Positions 1 to 12,500 of a DNA stretch of 64,000 nucleotides are shown here, piece by piece (the first letter of the stretch is position 1; every line of letters starts with the position of its first letter). A model generated the notes under the pieces. The model saw only the letters and a list, made by a program, of their open reading frames with translations. It ran no database searches and had not been told where the DNA came from. Source of the DNA: Misgurnus anguillicaudatus (taxonomy: Eukaryota; Chordata; Actinopteri; Cypriniformes; Cobitidae); the NCBI RefSeq assembly GCF_027580225.2, contig NC_073359.2:9104001-9168000 (forward strand), in the 5' to 3' direction. The position numbers and the translations under genes are program-made.

Positions 1-1326
1 AACACAAAATTCTAGAAAAATTTGCTTGCCTCATTGGCAGATTTTTTTTTGCTTGTTTTATGCACAAAATCACTTAAAATTGATATTTTTAGTCTAAAAA
101 CTAGATTTATTTTCTTGGGTCTTGTTGCTCATCAAGAAAAAGCACCTTAATTTAAGAATGTTTAGATATTTTTACTGAAATCAAGAGAAAAATACAATAC
201 ATTTTTTTTCTTATCATTTTTGCAGTGTAAGAAAAAAATCCTAAACTTTTAATTCAAGATGAAATCTTGAAATCTTCAAATTAAAGTGAATTTTTGCATA
301 AAACAAGCAAAAAAACTGCTAATGGTGTAAGTAAAAAAAATCTTGAATTTTTTTCCTAAACACTAAATTCAAGAAAAATTCTAGAAAAATTTGTTTACCT
401 CATTGGCAGATTTTTTTGCTTGTTTTATGCAGAAAATCACTTAAAATTGATATTTTTAGTCTAAAAACTAAACTTATTTTCTTGGGCCGTTTTGCTCATC
501 AAGAAAAACATCTTAATTTAAGAATGTTTAGGTATTTTTACTGAAAACAAGACAAAAATTCAATGATTTTTCCTTAAATCATTTTTGCAGTGTAAGAAAA
601 AAAATCTTAAACTTTTAATTCAAGATGAAATCTTGAGATCTTCAAATGTAAGTTAATTTTTGCATAAAACAAGCAAAAAAAATCTTCCAATGTTGTAAAT
701 TAAAAAATATCTTGAAAATTCTTCCTAAACACTGACTAATTCAAGAAAAATTCTAGAAAAATTTCTTACCCCATTGGCAGATTTAGTTTTGCTTGTTTTA
801 AGCACAAATTCACTTAAATCTTTTTTTTTTGTCTAAAAACTAGACTTATTTTATTAGGTCATTTTGCTCATAAAGCAAATGCATCTTGATTTAAGAATTT
901 TTAGATATTTGTACTTAAAGGTGCAGTGTGTAATTTTTAGAAGGATCTCTTGACGGAAATGCAAAATAAAATACATAACTGTATTATCAGGGGTGTAAAA
1001 AAAACCTTTCATTATGAACCGTTATGATCTTTTTATCTACATACACCGGGGGTCCCCTTACATGGAAGTCGCCATTTTGTGCGCCATTTTTCTACAGAAG
1101 CCCTTAACCGACAATTTTTTTTTACTAAGTTGTCACCGACGATGACATGTTTGTCTGGTGGAAGCTACCGTAGCTTCTCTATGCGTTTCAAAAGCGAGAG
1201 GTGAGCTGTGGACTAAGCCGTTGGTTGCAATTTCGCAACCTCACCACTAGCTGTCACTAAAATTTACACACTGCACCTTTAAAACAAGACAAAATACTAA
1301 GAAATAAAGTTATTTTTTGCAGTGTA
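1..1326. repeat. tandem foldback MITE (CACTGCAAAA family), ~3 units of ~365 bp
   Basis: Unit ends (tttttgcagtg) recur at about 226, 592 and 1326. Each unit is a palindrome whose halves mirror around tctgccaatgg/ccattggcaga. The third unit is interrupted by the element at 919-1278. The first unit is cut by the window edge. Confidence 0.8.
919..1278. mobile_element. TTAA-bounded MITE (AGGTGCAGTGTGTAA family)
   Basis: Termini aggtgcagtgtgtaa and ttacacactgcacct are inverted, each flanked by TTAA (915-918, 1279-1282). It is inserted in the foldback repeat. Confidence 0.8.
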
Positions 1327-1365
1327 GATCAATAGTTTTACAGTGTTGTTTTGCATTTCTTCTAG

Positions 1366-1450
1366 TATGATGGGTTTTGGGGAAGCTGGAGTTATTCCCA
1401 GGTTTTGCGAAGAACTTTTCGCGAGATTGTCCAAGACCGACACTAAAGAG
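1366..1450 (+). CDS. kif14: kif14 motor exon 1 of window
   Basis: Starts with one base finishing a split Thr codon, then reads [18 protein letters not shown], the segment right after the kinesin P-loop. Acceptor tctag, donor GAG|gttatt. Ends in phase 0. Confidence 0.9.
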
Positions 1451-3534
1451 GTTATTGACAAACTAAACATCGTTTTCATTTGCATTTTGTTTTTTAAGTT
1501 AAGTGATTAATAAATGAAGTAAAACAACCTTTGCAAGTTTTTTAAATGCTACTTAAAATATATTATAGGTCTCCTGCCACCTGGAGATGAGCTACTTTGA
1601 GGTATACAATGAGAAGATCCATGATTTGCTGGTGCCAAAGGATGAACAAAATCAGAAGAAAATGCCTGTGAGTAAATCAGCCACATTAAATCCAGATGTA
1701 ATTTCATAAACGATAGTTTTTATTTATTATGTTCAGACATTTACCCTTTCTGTGCCTTAATCTCTTCAGCTTCGTGTCAGAGAGCATCCAGTATATGGGC
1801 CTTATGTTGCAGACCTTTCCACGTAAGCAATCTTTTAATCCTACACACACAGTCGCTGAAAAACTAAAATACCATGACACATAAAATGTGTTTTTAAGGC
1901 CTTAAAATCATGAAAATGGATTTGTCTTAAAGGAACATGCCAACTTTTTGGGACTTTAGCTTAATCACCGTATCCCCCAGAGTTACAAAAGTGCATACAT
2001 ACCCTTTTCATATCCGTGCGTCCCGTAACTCTGTCTGAGGCACCCACCGCTAGCCTAGCTTACCACAAAGACTTGAAGTAAATGGCTCCAGCTAGCATAC
2101 TGAAGATGAGATGAAAAAGGAATGTATGGACTTATCTAACTCTGGGGGTTGCGGTGAATAAGCTAAAATCTCCAAAAGTCAGCGTGTTCCTTCAAATATT
2201 TGTGTTAAAATTAAAATATATATATAATTTTAGTTTTATAGTTTTAATGCATTGTAATTTGCTTTAAATTAAAGCTAAATAAATGTAAAGTAATTCCAAG
2301 GGAAGGCATCTGAAATCGGATAATCCTGTTTGACAAAATTTTCAATTCATTGGTCATAATATGGTGTGTGAATCTATAAACGCTTAATTTTGTTTGTGAA
2401 TATTCAGCATCTAACCCCCTATGATCTTCTGTAGGAATGTGGTCACCTCCTATGCTGATATTCAGGTAATGTGATCCCAAATCCATTTACTGTCTGTTTT
2501 ATTCATTCCTGTTTATAAAAAAGACTTATTTTCTGTTTTCGCAGACTTGGCTTGAGCTTGGAAACAAACAGAGAGCCACAGCTGCCACCGGCATGAATGA
2601 TAAAAGCTCCAGATCTCACTCGGTTTTCACACTGGTCATGACGCAGACTAAAGTAAGCCTGCACCACATTTAATCACACTAACCCGACGGTACGTTTACA
2701 CGGGGGCGTAAGCATTAACGCTTCTCATTTACTTCGAATGAATGGCTGACGTCAACTGAATTGTGGATTGTCACAGCTGTTGCACCAGTTGGTGTAAATT
2801 TCTCAACTTTTCAATCACCAATGCATGCGTTAGATCGCCTTATGCAAATAACCTAGTGTAGAGCCAGCCAATTATGTTTATGCAAGACCGGAGAACAGAG
2901 GAGCATGTGTTGCGACCACTGTGATTGGCTGTTGGCCGCCCATAAGACATGCCCTCCATCAAGTGTTAACCCTGGCACCCCTGTGAATGTACCATAACAA
3001 ATTGGTGCACTAACAACTCCAATGTCATGGGTTTGACTTCAAGGGGCACACAACTGACCGATAAATGATGTAACTTGCATGTTGTAAATTAAAAAAATGA
3101 AATTGTTCAAATGGTACTTAATGTCTTTTGTGGGTTCGAACTTCAAAGGGTTAATGATTGTCATTTAGCTTAGATCCGATGCATCTGATGATATGATGTT
3201 GTGTTTCTGCACTTGTGCACAGACCGAGTTTGTGGAGGAGGAGGAACATGAGCACTGCATCACCAGCAGGATAAACCTAGTGGATTTAGCAGGAAGTGAG
3301 CGCTGTACTTCCGCCCAGACCAGCGGGGACCGGCTCAGGGTAATTCACCATCCAGTATTAGCCTTTTCATGATAACATGGGGGACACAGAGCTGTTACTG
3401 TTTAAATCGTGCCAAAATAAAGAAAAAGTTGCAAAGATATGTACTTTTTCGCCATATGTTGAAGATGCAAATGTACATTTGGTCTTCAAATTGCGATGCA
3501 TCAATGGATTTGTCAATGCACGCTCCAGTATAAA

Positions 3535-3565
<31 letters not shown>

Positions 3566-6500
3566 AGGAGGGAGCAAGTATCAACAAATCTCTGCTCACA
3601 TTGGGAAAGGTGATCTCCTCACTTTCAGAACAGTCTCAGAGCAGAAAGAAAGTCTTCACTCCATACAGAGAGTCAGTGCTCACGTGGTGAGAAGCTTTTG
3701 CTTATAAATATTCATTTTGCATTTATGTAAACTACATTACATGCCTTTTGCAACTTTTAAAACTTGCATACTGTGATGCATTTATGAATGAAGCAAAACG
3801 TATAGAAAGGTCGTTGCTTAAAGGAATATTCAATTTTTTTAAAAGAAAAATCCAGATAATTTACTCACCACCATGTCATCCAAAATGTTGATGTCTTTCT
3901 TTGTTCAGTCGAGAAGAAATTATGTTTTTTGAGGAAAACATTGCAGGATTTTTCTCATTTTAATGGACTTTAATAGACACCAACAATTAAAGGCGGAGTC
4001 CATGATGTTTGAAAGCCAATGTTGATATTTGAAATCACCTAAACAAACACGCCCCTACCCCAATAGAATCTGGACCTTCTGTTGATAGACCCGCCCCACA
4101 CATACGCAACCCGGCATTTGATTTGATTTGATTGGCTATTAGTGTGTTTTGGTAGTCGGCCCGTCTCCTTTTTCAACGCGTTTTTCAAACATCGTGGACT
4201 CCGCCTTTAATACTTAACTCAACACTTAACAGTTTTTTGAGTTTCAAAGGACTATAAACGATCCCAAACAAGGCATAAGGGTCTTATCTAGCGAAACGAT
4301 TTACATTTTTGACAATAAAAATAAAAAATATCCACTTTTAAAGCACAATTTCTTGTCTAGATCCGGTCGTGATGCGCCAACGTGACCCCACGCAATACGT
4401 CATGACGTCAAGGTCACAGAGGACGAACGCAAAACTCCGCCCCAGTGTTTACAAGTGTGTTGAAAGAGGACCGTTCCGACGTTGTTGTATGTCAACTGAT
4501 ACTAATTAATGTCTTTGTGTCAGTTTATTGTTTACAATGGTCTGCAAATGTGCGTTTTATATATGTAACGTCATTTCTACGTCACTACGCATTTACGTTA
4601 GGTCATGCTGGACCGGACGAAAAGTTGTGGTTTAAAAGAGCATATTTTTTATTTTTCTTGTCAAAAATGACAATCGTTTCGCTAGATAAGACCCTTATGC
4701 CTCGTTTGAGATTGTTTATAGTCCTTTGAAACTCCGTTGAAAAAAACTGTTAAGTGTTGAGTTAAGTATTAAATGTTGGGTTCTATTAAAGTCCATTAAA
4801 ATTAGAAAAATTCTGCAATGTTTTCCTCAAAAAACATAATTTCTTCTCGACTGAACAAAGAAAGACATCAACATTTTGGATGACATGGTGGTGAGTAAAT
4901 TATCTGGATTTTTCTTTTAAGAAAATGGACTAATCCTTTAAGTATAAAAATCACAAGCAAACATATCTTTGATTGTCTTTCTAGAGAAAGCAGAGAAAGT
5001 TATTATCATAATTAGAATAAAGATGATTCATGTATAATGAGACCAGAAAAATGTAGCTATTATACACAAATGTAAACATAGAATCAGTTTTTATGTGTTG
5101 TCTTTAAAGGGCCTATATTAATAATTATGCCCATTTTTACAAGATGTAATAAAAGTATCAGGTGTGCCTAGAATTTGTCTGTAAAGTTTTAGTTCAAAAT
5201 ACCTCACAGATCATTTGTTATATCATGTCCAAAGTGCCCCTATTATTTGGGTGGGAGCATAAACGCGCTGTTTTCATATCTGTACCTTTAAAGGGACACT
5301 CCACTTTTTTTAAATATACTCATTTTCCAGCTCCCCTAGTGTTCAACATTTAGATTTTTTGCCGTTTTGGAATCCATTCAGTCGATATCCGGGTCTGATG
5401 CTACCACTTTTAGCATAGCTTAGCATAATCTGTTAAATCTGATTAGAGCATTAGCATCACGCTAAAAATGACCAAAGAGTTTTTATATTTTTCCTATTTA
5501 AAACTTGACTCTTCTGTAGTTACATCGTGTACTAAGACCGATGAAAAATTAAAAGTTGTGATTTTCTAGGCAGATATGGCTATGAACTATACTTTAATTC
5601 TGGCATAATAATCAAGGTCTTTGCTGCTGTAACATGGCTGCAGGAGGCAAAGTGATATTAGGCAGCAGCCGAAAATAGTGGTGATTGTGTTTACACACTG
5701 CCAACACACATTTATATCAAAATATAATTTTTGCATAATATGAACCCTTTAAGTATAAATATGGGAGGGAAGATTAATGTGCATAAACTAAAATAATCTT
5801 AATAAAACCCTCCTTTAAAGGAAAACACCACAGTTTTTCAAAATGTTACTATGTTTTTACCTCAACTTAGACGAATTAATACATACCTATCTTTTTTCAA
5901 TGTGTGCCCTTAAACTTTGCACAGCGAGTCGTAAATGTGTTGGCATTTGGCCTGGCCCCATTCGTTCCTTGGGATCCGGACGGGGATGAGTTTGGAGGCC
6001 ACCCAACACTTCCATGTTTTCCCTGTTTGGGGACTCTTACATGAGTAGTTACACGAGTGGGTATGGTGGCACAAAATGAAACGTTGTGATTTTTTTTTTT
6101 AAGTGGATAAAAATGAGAACTATTTTGTACGGCGGAAGAACACTTAGTTTGCAGCACTTCGGCCTCTGCATGCAGCAACATCATTGCTCCATCACTTGTG
6201 TGTAAAGTTAAATGAAAATACAAAAATATAAAGTGTAAATATGGGATATCTTACAATATTCATTGCTTGTAAAAGGTCATGAAAGTCTTATGGGTTTGTG
6301 TCTTATGATTGATGTGTTCAGGTTATTAAAAGAAAGTTTGGGTGGGAACTCCAAGACTGCCATGATTGCCACACTGAGTCCTGCGGCCAGTAACATGGAC
6401 GAGAGTTTGAGCACGTTGCGCTACGCACAGCAGGCCCGAATGATCATTAACATAGCCAAAGTCAACGAAGACACCAACGCCAAGCTGATCCGAGGTCAGT

Positions 6501-9500
6501 CACGAGGTTTCGTCATCTGTAACACATTGTAAAGCTGTTTCCTAGCCTTTTTGTACCGATTCATGTCAGTGTTTCTGTAGCTCATCAGGTTTGATTCCCA
6601 GCGAACACACACACTGTGATAAAATGTATAGCTTGTATTGCTTTGTATCAATTTAATGCATATTAATGTAAATGTGATTTCGTTTTTGTTATCAGGGTGT
6701 GTCATGAGAGATTGCATCACACTGTTTGTCCTCTAGAGGGCACTGCGTTTACAGAAATGATGGGCACCATTTACATCCTACTGATATGAGTTAAAATGTT
6801 AGGGTTAGTTTTATAATGCTTGTTTTTAACACATACTGTTGTTGTTTTTTTGTGTTTAGAGCTGAAAGCCGAGGTTGATAAACTTCGTGCGGCTCAGATG
6901 AGCTCTCAGGGTGTCGAGCCAGAGAAAATGAGACTTTTTCAGCAAGAGATCACAGCTCTGAAGACTAAACTCTCTCAACAGGAGCGAGAAATGGCTGAGG
7001 CTCACAGGTCAGTCTGTCAGATTAGATCATATTATACATTAATGCAAGTAAAGTTCAATGGTTTTGTTTATTGAAAATATCTTTCATGCAATTTATAATA
7101 TTTTACAGCAGACGACTCCGGGCCGGATCCGCACCGGAGCTGCCGACTTCGGCGTGAATCCAGTGCGGATTCGGCCCGGAGTCGTCTGCTGTCTAGAATG
7201 CTTTATATTCACAATTTTATGTTACCCTTTCTGTAAAATCCAGGATAAAGTCATATATATGAGATTAGGAGCATCAAAGTTTGATTTAAATAATTCATTT
7301 TACATTTATTTCAATATTTGACATGACCAATACTCAGTCAGTATTAAAGATTTCAATGTCTTTAGATTATGTAAGATGATTTTATGTAGAAAACAGTAAA
7401 TCACAAATAAAATGACTTTATCTTGGTTTTTACAGGGTCACACACATTATTTTGTTATATTAGGGAGTGTATCGGAAATTTGTTTGCGAACAATCATTTG
7501 CAATTTGGTTTGTGTCGCAAGAACTTTTTTTGGGTTTGTGGCACCTTTTTGCATGCACAAAAATAAGTTTTTCTCAACTTTTCTTGTCCTTTAATGCACG
7601 TAGAACTTGGAAGGAAAAATTGGAGGAGGCTGAAAAAAGAAAACGTGAAGAAACCAAAGAGTTGCAGGTAAATGAATCTGTCAAATAACATTCAGACCTT
7701 AACGGAGCAATGAGCTTTTGCAAACGTCTCATGGTCATCATCTTTCTCTTTCTTCACTTTAATTTGTTTCTCTTTACCTCGCTCAGCGGGCTGGCGTCAC
7801 CTTTAAGGTGGATAACCGCCTACCTAACCTTGTGAACCTGAATGAGGATCCGCAGCTGTCAGAGATGTTGTTGTACATGATTAAAGAGGGCGAGACCAAG
7901 GTCGGCAAACTCAAGTCTGAGTTGAACCACGACATACAGCTGTCTGGGGCTCTTATCGCCGATGAGCACTGGTGAGATGGATTGTGTCTTACTTTTGTCC
8001 AGTTATTCACTTTTATTAAGATTCAAAGGGACAAGAACAATTGCATTTGCAAAAAACTGAGCTTGGATTAATTAAACGGGATTACATCATTCTTCTGAAT
8101 ATGATCATGCTTATAAATTCAGAACTATATAAAGAAGATATAATCGTATACTTGCACATACTGTAATTTTGTAAAATACAGTATTTGAGTAAGCGTGTGG
8201 TCATATCTTTGTTTTTTCGAAATTTGTTACATTTTGACCTGCACCTCATAGGGTGTGCGTTTGCTTCAATGCTATGTAAATTCAGAACTGTTTGTGTGTA
8301 AAATCTGCATAATTATTGTTGTACGTTAATCAATATTAATTCAGAGATTCATTCAGTGGTTTCAGAATACAAAAAAAGAATCTGGGGTTAGGTGTGGGGT
8401 ATCATTATAGTTTTTAAAGGTTAATAGTATGTTTTTGTACGATTTACTTCGTATGAATTAGCCAACTTGTGAAATATGTACGATTTATCGTGAGATCAGG
8501 CCGGTTAGGAAAGCAGTTTTCTTGTGTTTTTTTATGATAATTGTATGTTTTTGTACGAATTAGCCAACCTGTAAAATACATACGAATTTTCGTGAGATCA
8601 GGCTGGTTAGGAGATCAGTATCTTTTATTTTTTATGATAATCGTATGATTTTGTACAATTCACTTCATACGAATTATTCAATTTATAAAATACGTACAAA
8701 TTCTCGTGAGATCAGGCTGGTTAGTAGAGCAGTTTCTTTATTGTTTTTTTTTTTTAATGATAACTGTATGCTTTTAATCAATTTACTTCGTACGAATTAG
8801 CCAACTTGTTTAATACGTACGAATTCTCGTGAGGTCATGCTGGTTAGGAGAGCAGTTTCCTTATACGATTATCATTTTAAAAAAATAATGCTTTTGTAGT
8901 ACGATTCACTGGCTAGGAGAGCAGTTTCCTTATATTTTTAATGATAACTGTATGCTTTTGAACGATTCACTTCGTACGAATTAGCCAACTTGTAAAATCC
9001 GTACGAATTCTCGTGAGATTAGGCTGGTTAGGAGATCAGTTTCCTTATATTTTTAATGATAACCGTATGTTTTTGTATGATTTACTTGTACATATTTTAC
9101 AAGTTGTGCGTAGTTTACGTATTTTTTTTATAACCGCGTTTTTTTTGTACGAATTAGCCAACTTTTAAAATACGTATGAATTCTCATGAGATCATGCTGG
9201 TTAGGAGAGCAGTTTCCTTATTGTATTTATTTTATTATATTATAATCATATGATTTTGTACGATCCACTTCGTACGAATTAGCCAACTTGTAAAATCCGT
9301 ACGAATTCTCGTGAGATCAGGCTGGTTAGGAGATCAGTTTCCTTATATTTTTAATGATAACCGTATGTTTTTGTATGATTTACTTGTACATATTTTACAA
9401 GTTGTACGCATTTTACGGTTTTTTTTTTTTTGATAACCGCTTTTTTTTGTATGAATTAGCCAACTTGTAAAATACGTATGAATTCTCATGAGATCATGCT

Positions 9501-12500
9501 GTTTAGGAGAGCAGTTTCCTTATTGTATTTATTTTATTTTATTATAATCATATGATTTTGTACAATTCACTTCGTACGAATTAGCCAACTTGTAAAATAC
9601 GTACGATTTATCGTGAGATGAGGCTGGTTAGGAGAGCAGTTTCCTTATTGTGTTTTTTTTATGATAATCATATGATTTTGTACAATTCACTTCGTACGAA
9701 TTAGCCAACTTGTAAAATATGTACGAGTTATGGTAAGATCAGGCTGGTTAGGAGAACAGTTTCCTTTTTGTTTTTTTATGATAATTGTATAATTTTGCAC
9801 GATTCACTTCATACGAATTAGCCAACTTGTAAAATCCGTACGAATTCTCGTGAGATTAGGCTGGTTAGGAGATTAGTTTCCTTATATTTTTAATGATAAC
9901 CGTATGTTTTTGTATGATTTACTTGTACATATTTTACAAGTTGTGCGTAGTTTACGTATTTTTTTTATAACCGCGTTTTTTTTGTACGAATTAGCCAACT
10001 TGTAAAATACGTATGAATTCTCATGAGATCATGCTGGTAAGGAGAGCAGTTTCCTTATTGTATTTATTTTATTATATTATAATCATATGATTTTGTACGA
10101 TCCACTTCGTACGAATTAGCCAACTTGTAAAATCCGTACGAATTCTCGTGAGATCAGGCTGGTTAGGAGATCAGTTTCCTTATATTTTTAATGATAACCG
10201 TATGTTTTTGTATGATTTACTTGTACATATTTTACAAGTTGTACGCATTTTACGGTTTTTTTTTTTTTTGATAACCGCTTTTTTTTGTATGAATTAGCCA
10301 ACTTGTAAAATACGTATGAATTCTCATGAGATCATGCTGTTTAGGAGAGCAGTTTCCTTATTGTATTTATTTTATTTTATTATAATCATATGATTTTGTA
10401 CAATTCACTTCGTACGAATTAGCCAACTTGTAAAATACGTACGATTTATCGTGAGATGAGGCTGGTTAGGAGAGCAGTTTCCTTATTGTGTTTTTTTTTT
10501 ATGATAATCATATGATTTTGTACAATTCACTTCGTACGAATTAGCCAACTTGTAAAATATGTACGAGTTATGGTAAGATCAGGCTGGTTAGGAGAACAGT
10601 TTCCTTTTTGTTTTTTTATGATAATTGTATAATTTTGCACGATTCACTTCATACGAATTAGCCAACTTGTAAAATCCGTACGAATTCTCGTGAGATCAGG
10701 CTGGTTAGGAGATCAGTTTCCTTATATTTTTAATGATAACCGTATGTTTTTGTATGATTTACTTGTACATATTTTACAAGTTGTACGCATTTTACGTTTT
10801 TTTTTTTTTTTTGATAACCGCTTTTTTTTGTATGAATTAGCCAACTTGTAAAATACGTATGAATTCTCATGAGATCATGCTGTTTAGGAGAGCAGTTTCC
10901 TTATTGTATTTATTTTATTTTATTATAATCATATGATTTTGTACGATTCACTTCGTACGAATTAGCCAACTTGTAAAAGACGTACAAATTCTCGTGAGAT
11001 CAGGCTGGTTAGGAGAGCAGTTTCCTTGTATGATTATCATTTAAAAAATAATGTTTTTTTACGATTCACTTCGTACGAATTAGGGGCGGGGTTAGGTGTG
11101 GGGTTTCGTAATAGTTTTTTAATAATAATCGTATGATTTTGCACAATTTACTTAGTATGAATTAGCCAACTTGTAAAATACGTACGATTTATCGTGAGAT
11201 GAGGCTGGTTAGGAGAGCAGTTTCCTTATTGTGTTTTTTTTTTTGATAATCGTATGATTTTGCACGATAAACTTCGTACGAATTAGCCAACTTGATAAAT
11301 CGTACGTATTTTACGCGAGATGAGGCTGGTTAGGAGAGCAGTTATTATTTTTTTTTTTTTATGATAATCAAACACATTTTTGAGATCAGGCTGGTTATGT
11401 ATGTAGAAGTTCAAAGGTACAGTAGAAAAAAGTTCCAAGACGGAAATGTTCATGGAAAAACAAAACTATGACTTTGAGTACTGTGAAATATGGCCAAACC
11501 ATTTATTTGATGACACATTAGCAATTTCTTATTTACAAAAACTGAGAATGCCTAGCAACATGGGAAATTGTACGTAATTGAAAAATATAAACAAGACAAT
11601 TTTGTTGACTCTGTTGACCTTTTAGTCAATTATGTGACTTTCTTCTGTTTCCATATTCATTTTCAGTGTCATCTCCAATGTGAACGGTACCGTCAGCATT
11701 AAGCCGATGCCGAATGCCAAGACCTACTTGAATGGAAATATTGTGTCCGAGTGCACCGTGCTTCACCACGTAAGTGACAGCATGAACCGGATGACCCTTT
11801 GGAAGCGCCCAATATTCACACAGAGTTTGCCACAGAGGGTTTCATTACAAATCCACTGACAGAAAGTTGGTGGCATTACAAAATAAGGATTAGGATTCAT
11901 AAACAAAGATCTAAGATTGTCTGGTTGAATAATCCTCATCATGGAGCAAAAGGAGTATTAATATCCAAAAAATGTTCTCTATTCTCTAAACCTCATGCAA
12001 CATGAATCATACATGGCTATGCATATTTTATTTCCGATTTAGGGGGATCGCGTGATTCTCGGAGGTGATCACTACTTTCGTTTCAACCACCCAGCTGAAG
12101 TTCAAAGTGGCAAACGGGCGTCCTGTTGGAATGCTGGAGATGGTCAGAGGGACTTTGAATTCGCCAAAAATGAACTGCTGTCTGCCCAGAGGGCTCAGTG
12201 AGTTACCAACCAACCAACTCATATTTTACTCGCTTCCACACAGTTCACCTAGAATACACGTTAAGAAACAGAAGCAGCTCTGATTTTATTTTTTACGAGT
12301 CAAAACAGGACTCGTGAGACAAAATGTCCCACGGGTTTGACTTGAAAGACCCTCATACTAGGGCTGTCACTATTATGAAATTTGGCTGACGGTTAATTGC
12401 CTAATAAATTGAGGCGATTAATTGCCTGTTTTGACGATTAATTGTCTATTTTATTGCTTTGAAATTTTATTCTCATACATTTTCTTTGTTTATGAAATAA

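Noticed and set aside
4445..4729. ORF of 94 codons resembling the minus-strand ORF at 32324-32581
   Set aside because: The similarity exists because both lie in arms of the same palindromic MITE family. Not a gene.
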